This document shows positions 22,149 through 33,319 of a DNA stretch of 64,000 bases, in pieces. The notes under the pieces were generated by a model. It saw only the letters and a program-made list of their open reading frames with translations. It ran no database searches and was not told the DNA's origin. This DNA comes from Apoderus coryli. Taxonomy: Eukaryota; Arthropoda; Insecta; Coleoptera; Attelabidae. Location: NCBI GenBank assembly GCA_911728435.2, contig OU452211.1:9468428-9532427 (forward strand), read 5' to 3'. The translations under genes were made by a program, and so were the position numbers. How positions within the stretch are numbered: the first letter of the stretch is position 1; each line of letters starts with the position of its first letter.

Positions 22149-23473
22149 TCGCTTTGAGTTTGGTCTAAAATATCTGCGATATAAATTTAATGTAGTGCCC
22201 ATTTTTTATAAGGCTGTAAAAAGGGCAAAAAAACAAAAATATCTATATTTACATGGAGAGCTATTCTTTTCTCAAGAGGGTCAGTTTTTTAACATTTATT
22301 CCTTGCCTTATTAAGTATCGGTTTAAAAAAAAAACAAACAACTTTGTAATTACTAAAGAACATTGTTTATTCCATAAACAGTAGAAATTAATAAGGATGT
22401 TAGAAAACATACAAAAATAGAGGTATAAATAACAAATAATGTGCATCAGCTAATATATTTTAATGGAGCGTATTACAAAATCTTTCAGCGACTTTTCTTT
22501 TCCATTTCCTACCATTATTCATAATCTCCAACCATAGAGCACTATAATTGAAAACAAATTTCCACACCACTCATGACGTATTGCTAATGGCGCGTTACCT
22601 TTTTTCAGTCGGTGGTTCGCCAGTAGCCCTATTTCCCACAACTTCAACAAAATTCTATAACAGAAAAAAAAATATAGTGACAAAGAGTTGTTTTCGGCGA
22701 CATCTAGCGTTGGAAACTTGCGTCACACTGCCTGCCGATCACCACTGGTGAGTTGTGGATCAACGAAACGGCCCGTCTGGTAAAGTCTGAAACAAATTTC
22801 CAACATAACTAAAAGACTTGTTACTTATGTAACAAGAAATTCGGAAAAATAATATAGCTGAAGTATAAATAACAATTACATTTTTTTTTTCAACTATATT
22901 TTAGATTATTTTATTGGCCTCTGGTGACGTCACTACAGTATCGCAGATAGCAAGACACAACCTGGTCATTGTCTTTATAAAAATAAAGACCTGATCTATT
23001 ATACTGGTCTTGCGGGGGTGGCTATTCTCGTCTTTATACGTCTCAGTCTCAAACACAATTAGATATAAAAGATTACCTACTTAATCGTTCCAGGAGTGTT
23101 CCATCTAGAATGTGCACAAGCGAAGTACGAACACTTCTGTCCAGACATCTATAACAATAATTGTTTTTTGTAAAAATATAAAAACTAAAAACATGAATAT
23201 AATGGTACCAACTTTTTTACGCAAACACGATATTTTTAGCTTCGTTTTTAGCCAATGAGGCAGACTTATTTATTTCTAAAAATAAATCTACATGCTCTTA
23301 TTACAAAAAATAATATCTGAATACAGGTGTCACGGAAATTATGGGAAATCTCTCAGATATATTTGATAGAACATAAAAAAATAAGATGACAATGTGTTTA
23401 CAACATTTATATTTATTGAAATACCAGAGAGATATTCCCTAAAAATGTACCTATAGTTGAAAATTTCTATTAC
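22149..23473. other. No gene; shared repeat words
   Basis: No supported coding frame. TGTGGATCAACGAAACGGCC at 22755 reappears inverted at 43911-43939, and the CTGTCAGCGCT neighbourhood of 21.3 kb reappears inverted at 26.85 kb. These mark unclassified dispersed repeats. Confidence 0.5.
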
Positions 23474-23794
23474 TTATGCCCGTTTGCACCACATACACTT
23501 TAAGTAGAGAATAGTTAAGGGTCATCTAAATTTTAAGAACGGAATTGATTGCACCGAATCATGAGTAGATAGCACTTAGTTAAGTATCGGGTAAATTTGT
23601 CAACATAGCAAATTTAAGGTAGCCGACAATGAAGAGGAGTTTTTTGGTCGGGCACTAGGTAATATTTTAACTTTTAACCTCTTCAGTTTTGTTTTCATAA
23701 TAATTCATAATGTAAACATTAATTTTGATTGTGAATGTGAACGAAAATTATTAAATACTAGAGTTAAATTGTGTCCGTAAATATAATAGAAACA

Positions 23795-23940
23795 AAATTA
23801 TTTTGTGGCATAGCGGACAAAATGACTGGGTTTACCTGCACAAGGGACTTTGTTTAGACTGAGGCCCTGCTAAATTACACAAAAGTCCCTTGTGTAGGAA
23901 AAACCAGTCATTTTGTCCGCTATGCCACAAAATTATTTTC
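23795..23940. mobile_element. Palindromic MITE, copy 1
   Basis: Arms of about 60 bp are near-perfect inverted copies: ATTTTGTGGCATAGCGGACA then AAATGACTGG at the left, mirrored by CCAGTCATTTTGTCCGCTAT then GCCACAAAAT at the right. The central loop is TGAGGCCCTGCTAAAT. It lies inside Harbinger copy A. A degenerate copy with the same loop is at 28634-28770, and a half-site is at 61277-61313. No protein is encoded. Confidence 0.85.
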
Positions 23941-24529
23941 ATTTTATTATTTAATACATTTTTTTAATATAACATATAATACGATGGAAGTTAGTGATAC
24001 ATAAAAAAAGAGAAGACCTCCAAACTACACTTCCAACGAGAAAGAAGTTCTTCTATCGATAGTGTTGGATCATAGTTATTGTGGCATCATTCAAATTAAT
24101 AAAATTAACTTTTTGTTATTATTTTCCATTGTTAAATTTATCTATTATTATTGTTATATATTTGAAATGTATTTATTACATATACATAGTATTTGATTTG
24201 TTTCTATTATAAGATTTAGCTAGATGAGTGCTACTACTACTTACATATTTTATGATTTATATTCAAAAATAGTTTTAGTTTATTATTTACCTGGGAACAT
24301 AAGTAGAGTTGTTAGCTTATTTATTCTTTTGTGGATTAATAATGAAATAAACTGTAAACGTGAAGTTGTTATGGTTTTAATACATAGGTATATACCTCTA
24401 TTATTATTTTTTAATATCGACTATTTCCTCAGTACCTCTATATATATATATAATAGGTATGTTAAGCACAAAGACGTTTTTCGGCCTTTCCTACTAAAAT
24501 ATCTTCTATTGAAAGCTGTCATAGCTCAT

Positions 24530-24714
24530 CAAATTCTAGTAAAAATGCTCAATTTGGTCTAGGATAGACCGAATCGTAGTCTTCGTCAGTCGAAATCTTT
24601 GAAAAAAATTTAAATTGTCCATATCTAAAAATAATTCGGCCTTTCATAAACCCTCCTTGGAAATCCATGTTCAATTAATTCGAAAACATCAAGATCCTCG
24701 TCAAATAATTCCAT
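24530..24714 (-). pseudogene. HARBI1-like transposase N-terminus, copy A
   Basis: The minus strand reads MELFDEDLDVFELIEHGF, then PRRVYERPNYF. After a frameshift it reads MDNLNFFQRFRLTKTTIRSI and LDQIEH. The R-P-x-Y-F and F-x-x-R-F-R-L-x-K-x-T pattern is the N-terminal part of PIF/Harbinger nucleases (HARBI1). The DDE catalytic domain is absent. A stop codon lies between the two parts. Confidence 0.8.
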
Positions 24715-25029
24715 ATTTTTAATTTTTTAATCGCCACACACAGTAAACAACCCAATAATGAAAAATATAAAAGCAATATTGAGGTTAGAATTCCATTTAA
24801 GAAGAGATTTCTCGAGTCAACTTTATGCCCGTTGGTACCACATACAGTTTAAGTAGAGAATAGTTAAGGGTCACCTAAATTTTAAGAACGGAATTGATTG
24901 CACCGAATCATGAGTAGATAGCACTTAGTTAAGTATCGGGTAAATTTGTCAACATAGCAAATTTAAGGTAGCCGACAATGAAGAAGAGTTTTTTGGTCGG
25001 GCAGTAGGTAAGCATACGTTAATTTCCTT

Positions 25030-25185
25030 TTATACCGAGCCAATGGGAACGTTCGCCCTTGGGTCGTGTTTCCGTGGGTGGCCGTCGCGGATCGGTGGCG
25101 TGCATTTCGCTTTGTTTTTGCTGTTTGAATATTTTGGCGCCATAAGCTAGTGCTCTGAATAGTATAAACAACTGAATCTGTTACT
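25030..25185 (-). repeat. Repeat inside Harbinger copy B, shared with 51.1 kb
   Basis: About 150 bp matches the opposite strand at 51075-51240, sharing GAGCCAATGGGAA, GGGTCGTGTTTCCG, TTTCGCTTTGTTTTTGCTGT and ATAAGCTAGTGC. It is GC-richer than its surroundings. It is present in copy B but not in copy A of the Harbinger element, so it is either a later insertion or original interior lost from A. Confidence 0.75.
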
Positions 25186-25427
25186 AGATAAAAAGCAAAA
25201 ACAAACTCGTTTATAACAGCAATAATTTTTATTGCTACATATAAAATAATAATTTATAAGTATAGTTGCGAATAGTTGTTATGGTTTTAATTTATTGTTG
25301 TTGATACCCTAGCTCAATAATTTATACCTCTATATACCTAATAGTAATAGGTATGTTAAGCACAAAGACCCTTTCTGGTCTTTATCTTCTAATGAAAGCT
25401 GTCATATCTCATCAAATTCTAGTAAAA

Positions 25428-25598
25428 ATGCTCAATTTGGTCTAGGATAGGCCGAATCGTAGGCTTCGTCAGTCGAAATCTTTGAAAAAAACTTAAATTT
25501 TCCATATCTTATAAATAATTCGGCCTTTCATACACCCTCCTTGGAAATCCATGTTCAATTAATTCGAAAACATCAAGATCATCATCCAATAATCCCAT
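25428..25598 (-). pseudogene. HARBI1-like transposase N-terminus, copy B
   Basis: This matches copy A at 24530-24714: MGLLDDDLDVFELIEHGF, PRRVYERPNYL, a frameshift, then the FFKRFRLTKPTIRSI-like stretch. The start ATG is at 25598. The catalytic part is deleted, as in copy A, so the deletion preceded the duplication or both derive from one internally deleted parent. Confidence 0.75.
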
Positions 25599-25699
25599 AT
25601 TTTTAATCGCCACACAATGTAAACAACCCAATAATGAAAAATATAAAAGCAATATTGAGGTTAGAATTCCATTTAAGAAGAGAATTTTCGAGTCTTAAC

Positions 25700-25905
25700 T
25701 TAAGGAACACTTAGGCAAATTTAAAGTGACGTTTTAACGTGGTGCAATAAAAAATAGATGCTAAGCGACTCTTAGAACAAATCGTGACTTAAAATATTCT
25801 TCAACACTTCACTTAAGTGACACTTAGGCAAATTTAAAGTGACGTTTTAACGCGGTGCAATAAAAAATAGATGCTAAGCGCCTCTTAGAACAAATCGTTA
25901 CTTAA
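25700..25905 (+). repeat. Two tandem 113-bp units at Harbinger right end
   Basis: The unit with CACTTAGGCAAATTTAAAGT, GACGTTTTAACG and AATAGATGCTAAGCG occurs twice, with starts 113 bp apart (25711 and 25824) and only a few differences. Subterminal tandem units are common binding-site arrays in DNA transposons. Copy A of the element lacks this whole segment. Confidence 0.85.
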
Positions 25906-25931
25906 ACGGTATGTGGTGCAAACGGGCATTA

Positions 25932-28633
25932 GGTAGGTAGGTAGGTATAGAAATTAGAAATCAAATTATAATGAAAATAGATACAAACTCCAGAAAATCC
26001 TATCGCTCATTGAAAACTCATTTGATTATCATTGTAAATTATTTTTTGTGCTATTAAGTATTTTATAAAAAAAATGGATCAGAACTTACCTTTCGGCTTT
26101 GTATCTCGTAAAGGGAAATTGCCTATAATCAACACAAAAAATTAGCACTATTGTTTTTACTCTTACAATAAGTAACACTGAATTTAAATTTCCACTAAAA
26201 AATATTTTTTAACTTTAAAATTTAAAATCACGCTAAATATTATTTCATAGAGAAAAATGATACATAATAATGATAATATATATATAGCTACCTATCTCTG
26301 TTAGGTATAAAACTTCGTATAGTTTTTTATCTACGAGTAGGACCTACCTTATATCTTATATATTATGTATTTATTTCTTATTTTATTATTAATAGATACA
26401 GTGTTGCGACTATGACGACTGAATATTATGTGATCGCCTAAATAATGAAGTCAAAGAAACTTTTTTATAATAGATATCGTTAAAACTAAGTTAATAAATG
26501 TGGTAAACTCAGATCAAGCAAAATAACATTTAATTATATTTTTGAATTATTCGTCACAAAAAAAATAATGTTGGAACCATTTATAAAATGAAAAAGAAGG
26601 TAGCATCTGATAATTAAGTGACCGCTGGCAACATTGTCTATGGCTGGAAGCGAAAGAAAAATACGTGAACTTATTATAAAAGTCCATGTTCAAATCACGA
26701 CCTGATTGGTCTAAAAACATGGCTCCCCCACTTTTCCACTAAGATTGCTACACATTTACTATAAACCCAAATTAATGAATGAACGACTTTTTGCGACAAC
26801 GCCGTCTGGTTTTTTCAGACAGGTACTAATCAAGCGCTGACAGACTATGTTTATAAAGACAATGGTTAAACCGAGATTAGTGTCAGTGTCCTTACTATCC
26901 ATAGCCAACTACCTATATAAATTTGTTTATCTAAAATTATGATAAATTTGCCTTAATATTTTCATTTCTATGATCGACTTATAAAACATATTTAGTAATG
27001 TAGGTATAATAGTATATTATGCAACGATCATGTAATGGTGGTTATTAATACACGAGCATGAACCGGGATACGAAACGAGCCGAAGGTGAGTTTCGTATGG
27101 TTTATGCGCGTGTCAAATGCACAGCATGCTTGATTGAAAAATTATGGGTTTCTATTGGTTAAAAATCTGTATCGTTATGAAAAGTCTGTATCATAATGGA
27201 TCTCATTATGAAACGGATTTTTGGCATATAAGTGTATTATTACAGTACGCGTGTCGAAAAACAACAATTATTGTTTCATAGTGTCTTTTTGACCATTTTA
27301 GTCATATTTAATTCCCTTATAAATTCATAGCTGAATTGTATAGTTCTAAGAACAATTTTATTAAGTAGTGATGAGATTTATGGGTTATAAGTAGAAAATT
27401 ATAAGAAAAAAATAATGATACTTTCCCTAGGTTTCGATAACCTTTATTACCATCCTCAGGGCTCGCACAATAATTTTTCTGTGTTGATAAAAATATCAAA
27501 TATACCTACCTGAATACGCACCGACCACAGAACACATTTTTGGCTTCTATTTTGTTAATATAAGGTTTATACTGTATGTGTTGTGTTCTGTATTTTCTTC
27601 TTTTCAATATTCTATTGTTTGTTTTATACAATGCTTTCATTTTAAAACTTACCACCCACAATACCTCGACGTAACTAGTAAACACTATTTTCGACAAAAA
27701 CAAGTGGATTTTATTTTTGAGGGCAAATTTAAAATGTATTTGTTCATAAAAAAATACAACCCAAGTTACATGCACAGAAATTGCTATATTTATTATATTA
27801 GAAACATTATACCGGGTGTCCCACCGGGAAGGGATTCGATCGTTTATGAAGAAACTAAACTGTGGAACAATCTGAAAATCTGGTGTGGTACTTAGGTCAA
27901 CGGGACCAACTCGGCTAAAATGTTTTCAAGAATCTAGAACTTCCGGTTGTACCGGAAATGGGTGTCAACTTCCTTATTTCAAATACGACTCTATATAACT
28001 TATATTTTTTTTAGATTCTCCTTGTAATTATAAACATATTTCATACATAATATGTTATACCTATCGCTAGCCGTTTTCGAAACATTTGAAATGTTATGTC
28101 AAAAATGACATTTTCAGAATAAAGAATAATAACAATTTTTTATTATATGGAAGCTTTAATAATTTAATTTGTTAGAATATCCTAGGAGATATAGATCTAC
28201 TTTAGCCGTCTACGTATATTTTTTTAGTAAATATTAATACAGGGTATTTGAAAAAAAGGGTAAAAAATCAAATTGAAAAAAGTGCCATAATTCAAATTTT
28301 TTTTTTGCATAAAAAATAAGGGCAAGTTTATGAAAGGATGTCTATCCCAAAAACTGATAGTTTTCAAAATATTGGCAATTTTACATTTATCTATTACAAT
28401 AGTGATATGAATTTGAAATTTAAGTAAGTGATTTTAGTTGGCCGTGATGGCCTTAGATAGCAAATAAATATGACACTTGACAAAAATAACCAACAATTAT
28501 GACAAATTGTAGACATTAATTAGTAGTAATAATCATGGCGGGCGTATAAATTATACTATCTAAATTTGTTTTTCTGCTCTTTATAAACGCCTATGTAAAG
28601 AAGTGTTTTTATGCTGCATTTTGTAGGTTATGA
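25932..28633. other. No gene recognised
   Basis: A (TAGG)n run starts at 25931. No coding frame with a recognisable domain was found. The segment 26830-26880 is an inverted partner of 21294-21330. A locally GC-richer patch at 27050-27130 (GAAACGAGCCGAAGGTGAG) is unassigned. CCGGGTGTCCCACC at 27812 resembles the ACAGGGTGTCC ends seen elsewhere. The 27506-27895 frames on both strands overlap each other and are not supported. Confidence 0.5.
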
Positions 28634-28770
28634 AAAATAATTTCGTGGCATAGCGGACAAAATGAATGATTTTGTTTAATTTAGTTCTAGGTCTACTGAA
28701 TTAGACTGAGGCCCTGCTAAATTAAACAAAATCCCTTTTGTAGGTAAATCATTTTGTTGTAGGTTATGCT
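28634..28770. mobile_element. Palindromic MITE, copy 2 (degenerate)
   Basis: It shares TTCGTGGCATAGCGGACAAA, ATGA and the central AGACTGAGGCCCTGCTAAAT with 23795-23940. The right arm is decayed: AAATCATTTTGTTGTAGG replaces the CATTTTGTCCGC form. The loop sequence is better conserved than the arms. Confidence 0.75.
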
Positions 28771-28799
28771 ATCTCAAAACTATGCCAATTTTTCCGATT

Positions 28800-28862
28800 T
28801 GTGTGGGAATACATATATATATGTTTTTTTTACATATATATATATATATGTTTTTTTTACCC
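28800..28862. repeat. Duplicated (TA)n-GTTTTTTTTAC unit
   Basis: An ACATATATATATATG-type run followed by TTTTTTTTAC occurs twice in tandem. It is a simple-sequence duplication, and the 87-codon frame over it is an artefact. Confidence 0.7.
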
Positions 28863-29094
28863 CTTTTTACACTTTGTGTGCTGGTGTGAACCAATTCATC
28901 TATGTGACATTTTTTAGGTTATATTCTATCACAAGAATGAAAAATTATTCCATATTTCAAATAAGTTTAGGTAGGAGATATTTGTTTTATTTTGACCCCG
29001 TTTTCGACAATTTAGGAACCAGTATGTAAGCAAGATTTTTAAGATATCTGCATTTCAAACCCCATTTTACACTCATTTAGAACGCGAATGTACT

Positions 29095-29350
29095 GAGGAT
29101 GCTTAGTCTCGACGAGCACTGATAGTGAGGTGAATCTAGTTCTTCTGCCAGCATTCTCACAGCAAAATCTGCACCGATAGTGATTATTTCATGTACCTCA
29201 GCTCATGCTCATTTTGATGCTTCTGGTCATCTAGGCCTTGGATCATCATTTAAATGGTTTCATTTTTAAATCGTGTAAACCACGTGTATACTTGAGTACG
29301 ACATATACATTCACGACGATAAACTTTTCTTAACAAATCGTATGTCTCAG
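29095..29350 (-). pseudogene. Mariner/SETMAR-like transposase fragment
   Basis: Minus-strand frames read KIAETYDLLRKVYRRE and RTQVYTWFTRFKNE, then NDDPRPR, EVHEI and FAVRMLAEELDSP. This is the helix-turn-helix region of mariner-family (SETMAR-like) transposases, in the usual order. Several stops interrupt it and the DDE domain is not present. It is a different lineage from the mariner at 4.5-6.9 kb. Confidence 0.65.
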
Positions 29351-30385
29351 CAATTTTTTGTTGTTCGATGTTACATCATTGTTTGTTTGTTCTATGTTAC
29401 ATCTTTTTTTTTACGACGTAACCACAAAAACTACAGCCATTTATATGTGTTTAATTTTGTAACCCATCAACCAATTAGCATGAACTTAGCTGCGTTCGAA
29501 AGAACAAAGATGAACGTCCCTAACGCTGCCAACCTTTAATAGATGGCACTACGTGTTTTATGATTTAAATTAAAAGTTCAGTTATTTTTAAATCACACTG
29601 TGTATGTTTTGTGATAAAAAAAAACTTCTAAGCTTTAGAATCAAATTGTATCAGTACCAAAATTTGACAAATCGTATGTAAATTCAAGTAAGTACAACCT
29701 GCTCCATTAAAATTATTAGAATTGTTGTGATTTTGTGCGATTTTGGGACAATAGGTATTATATTAAAATTTAAAACGAGCTCTGATATATAATATTTATG
29801 ATTTTTTATTTCTTGGTATTAAAAAACCACGATTTACTCTAGTACCTACTTTCATTTGTTAAATCAACCCCATACCCGCTGTGCGCTATATAACTTTGTA
29901 TGGTCGTAATATCTACGAAATAACGACGACATTTGGCTTGCGCGCGTGCTATTTTGCTTTTGAATAGATATAAACCTCAATCCAGCAGACATAACATACC
30001 AGAATATAAAAAAAACACACACAGAGGGAATCTGCTCAAATCAAAAGAATCCCCCACATGTTATGTTCAAATCAGGGTCATGGGGGGAAATAGCAGCCAA
30101 CATACCAAAAGATATTAGAAAATATGAAGGGCTATGGATTATGTATTGGTAATATTTATTTTATAAATGCATGATTTTGTTTTTATGGGCAATCTTATAC
30201 CTAGTAAGACACTTTTATTTGAGGAATTTACTCGAGATTCACCTGTAAAAATAACCTTAATTACTGGGATACAGAAGATCCACACCGATAAGATTAATTT
30301 AGAGATAGTCTTGCATTTTAGAAAGCTAATTTCAAGATGAATGGAAGGTTTCAAAAATAGTTTCTTTCTCCAAGACAAGCATCAT
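29351..30385. other. No gene recognised
   Basis: Short frames at 29342-29539, 29933-30118 and 30139-30378 have no recognisable domain. The last of these overlaps the start of a LINE scrap on the opposite strand. Confidence 0.45.
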
Positions 30386-30545
30386 AACTTCTATAAATGA
30401 TCTTAGACCGATTACCGTCCTTCCAGTACTGTCAAAAGTTTTAGAAAAAATTCTGTGCCTGAATATTAATCAGGCTTTAAACCAGCCGACAGATATTGCG
30501 CTGATGACATAATTCGTGCGACGGACTAGACCTGGGAAATTTGTC
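30386..30545 (+). pseudogene. Reverse-transcriptase scrap
   Basis: The frame reads INDLRPITVLPVLSKVLEKI, which is the first reverse-transcriptase motif of a LINE. In another frame there follow SGFKPADRYCADDIIRATD-like words that resemble the next motif. Several breaks; nothing further is recognisable downstream until the LINE 3' end at 31.1 kb. Confidence 0.6.
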
Positions 30546-31079
30546 GCTGAATTTCTGGGTTCATATGCCAACTTACTGCATACAATTCTCATGCATGACA
30601 GTGCAATAATATTGTCAGCCATCCGAGGAAGCGTTAGAATCATCTAATAAATAGATTTTGAGAAAATTTTATTTCGCGCAAATGTATCCGCCAAAAAACA
30701 ATAGACTTTTACATTTTTCAGATTCTTTTATTAGCAGTCTAAGAAGATCCCCCAAAAATCATTAAGATCCTTATCTTCAAAAACTCTGGATTTATTGAAA
30801 CAACCTTAAGCTATACCGGAAACTAATGTAACTTTAAATGAATACCCAACTGATTTTTTATTTATTAAATAAACTAAAAAAAAGATTTGTTTTTGATCAG
30901 TTTCTTAAGCGAGATGCCCAAGAACCCCACCGTATCGACTTTCATTCAAACATAACAATTTTTCAAAATTTTTCTCCACCATATTGGATCCACCATTATG
31001 TTTTATAAATGTTATAAATCTTATTCAGAATGTCCAAGAATCGTAAGTTATCCATTTTTATGCAATTAAAAATAAATAC

Positions 31080-31262
31080 AGATTCAAGTGGCACTGACGG
31101 TATTCCATGCTCTCTTTGGAAGCATGTGACCCAAATTTGTAAAGTATGTTTTCTTTAGTACCTGTATTGGTGCTTGTTGTGATTTATCTATTGTTTAATT
31201 ATTTTCTGATGCATTCTATGTACTACTATTGTATACCTGACGAATAAAGACTTATTAATATT
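31080..31262 (+). mobile_element. LINE 3' end
   Basis: It begins with DSSGTDGIPCSLWK, a pre-RT motif of LINEs (normally GxDGIP), and then jumps to 3' UTR sequence that closely matches the tail at 5030-5122: TTGTGATTTATYTATTG..., TTGTATACCTGACGAATAAAG. The tail is degenerate ATT. An internal deletion has removed nearly all of the RT. Confidence 0.6.
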
Positions 31263-33319
31263 AAATATAACAATTTTCGACATGTGCGATATTGAATCAG
31301 CCATTTGGTTTCGGGAAATTTTACCATTAAATTATTAATCTCAATTTTTTACCGCGTTCACAATACTTTCCATGTGGGTTGGGAAAGTAAAACAAGATAT
31401 TATTAACTTTATATGAAAAAGAAAAACATAAATATCCCCGAAACAATACAGACACAAAATGAATTATTAAAATCATAAAATTAAAGAATTTTCCAAAAGA
31501 ATATGTCATTGATGAACTTTGTCGTTGTTATGGTCATACCATTTCATTTTTCTCTTACGTCCATATTATTGTATTTTCAACCCGAAAAGATCTCGGGCGT
31601 CATAAAAAAAACGTTTGCGAAAATGTAATCAGTAATCACCAACAATAATTGTCAATTGAAGTCGACAGTGACTTGTGGAAAGCTGTGTTACCCACGTCAT
31701 TGAAAAAGCATATGAACATCTTATAGCGATCGATCCAATAATAATTATACAACCCTGACTTGACAATGACTCCAGTTCCGACGATGAGATATAAAACGTA
31801 AAAACAGTAACTAATCCATTTTTTTTTTGGTGAATAAAACTTTAAAGTGATTTAAAATTCTATTTTTTTAAAATGACATACAAACACAAAAATATAAAAA
31901 TTACGTGACGCTCATGGTGCCCATTGTTTTTCGCCGCGTCGATGTTTTTTGTCGTACCACTTCGCAGTAAAATAACGACACAAACCCTCTTCATTAGCTA
32001 GTAAATGATATTTTATACCAATATTAGACTAATTCCACAGTAAAAACATTAATATAACTAAATCAGTGACGTGCGAATGGGGTATGAAGGAAATTACGAT
32101 ATCCCGAAACTGTTAGGCTACTGCACGGTATAAGCTGTGGCTGTATTATACCTATGTCTATGTCCAGTGCCGTATCAACCTAGTCCCGGACCTGTGTTCC
32201 AAAGTCTCAGTCGGACCCCCTCCTTCTGTTGTATAAAGGGATTTTTTCTTATAAAAATTAAATAAAAAGAAACGGATTTTTAAATTACGTCAACTTTATA
32301 TTGTTAAAAGGTGAAGATAGAAATACACTGATACTTTTAAATATTATCTAATTATATTTTAAATGCATTTATAAGAGTTAATAAATAAATAAAAAAAACC
32401 AAAACAAAATAAATCATACTAAACTAACGAAAAAGTAGCAGATTTAAACTAAAATAAAATACAAAGAAAAAGGAAAATAGTGGAAAACAGTTTAAATAAC
32501 TACAGAAAAAATTAACTAAAACGGTTCAACAACAATCCAATATTATGAACTAAAATACATTCAGACTAAGAATTTTGCTTTAGATTCTGCAAATGTTGTC
32601 GCTATATTTCCTATCTTTAACCGCGATGGTGCATTTATATTGAGGTTATCCTAAAAAGCTAGGTAGTCTAAGTTATAGTCTGCGCAAACGGGTATAAGGT
32701 AAATTTAGTTAATTCTACTTATTTTAATGTCAGCAATATGTGGTTGCTCTATGTCCACGTTATTCTGGGACACCCTGTATATTCTGAACACTATTACTAA
32801 AAGAGATAAATAATTAAGTGAACCATCGACTATAATGTGAAATATTTTATCTAGATACGTATCGTGCCAAAGCTTTTTTTAGGTAGGTCTACTTATATAC
32901 CTACAAACCCTCCTTGTATAAAAACCAAATTTTAAAAGCCAGTTTGTGTTTTCAAAGGAGCACCTGCCGTTTTATATTTTGTTCTTTCATTTTTATCTGA
33001 TACTTAATGCTAGTGAAATGGGATGTATATATTATGGGGCGGCGTTTCACTTTTAACGTGCATTTTCGTGACCCATTACAATAATTTGTAGTTATTTATA
33101 TTATATTCTGAATAAATTTTTGCAACATTTTGTCTATAGAAATGTGATGTCTGTCGTCTAGTTTGTGGTTCTTGACTATTGAAATGAAATAATATAAAAT
33201 ACCTACTATAACATAAGAATCGTCATTGGAAAATCCAAGAACTGGGTGCTTCTAGCAACTAAAATGGTTTGTTGTAATTAGGCATTGTTATTCATTAGAC
33301 AGCTGACAAAGTGTTCTTC
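31263..33319. other. No gene recognised
   Basis: No coding frame supported. GGGACACCCTGTATATT at 32768 is a solo terminal word of the ACAGGGTGTCC type. A short repeat at 31345-31400 (CAATACTTTCC...GGGAAAGTAAAA) recurs at 41470-41510. Confidence 0.5.

Larger units (their letters stand above)
23477..25928 (-). mobile_element. PIF/Harbinger composite element
   Basis: The outer ends are TGCCCGTTTGCACCACATAC at 23477 and its inverse ending CGGGCA at 25928, flanked by TTA at 23474-23476 and TTA at 25929-25931. Three-base TWA duplications are the PIF/Harbinger signature. Inside are two related copies in the same orientation. Copy A (23477-24822) has lost its right end. Copy B (24826-25928) begins TGCCCGTTGGTACCACATAC after its own TTA (24823-24825) and is complete. 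Both share 160-190 bp at the left end and about 400 bp at the right, including remains of a HARBI1-type transposase on the minus strand. The A/B join uses AACTT shared by both sides. Confidence 0.88.

Noticed and set aside
24224..24562. 112-codon plus-strand frame, hydrophobic
   Set aside because: It lies antisense to the Harbinger transposase remnant and in AT-rich spacer; no membrane protein is supported.
28766..29029. 87-codon frame with Tyr/Ile/Phe repeats
   Set aside because: It is a translation of a (TA)n simple repeat duplication.
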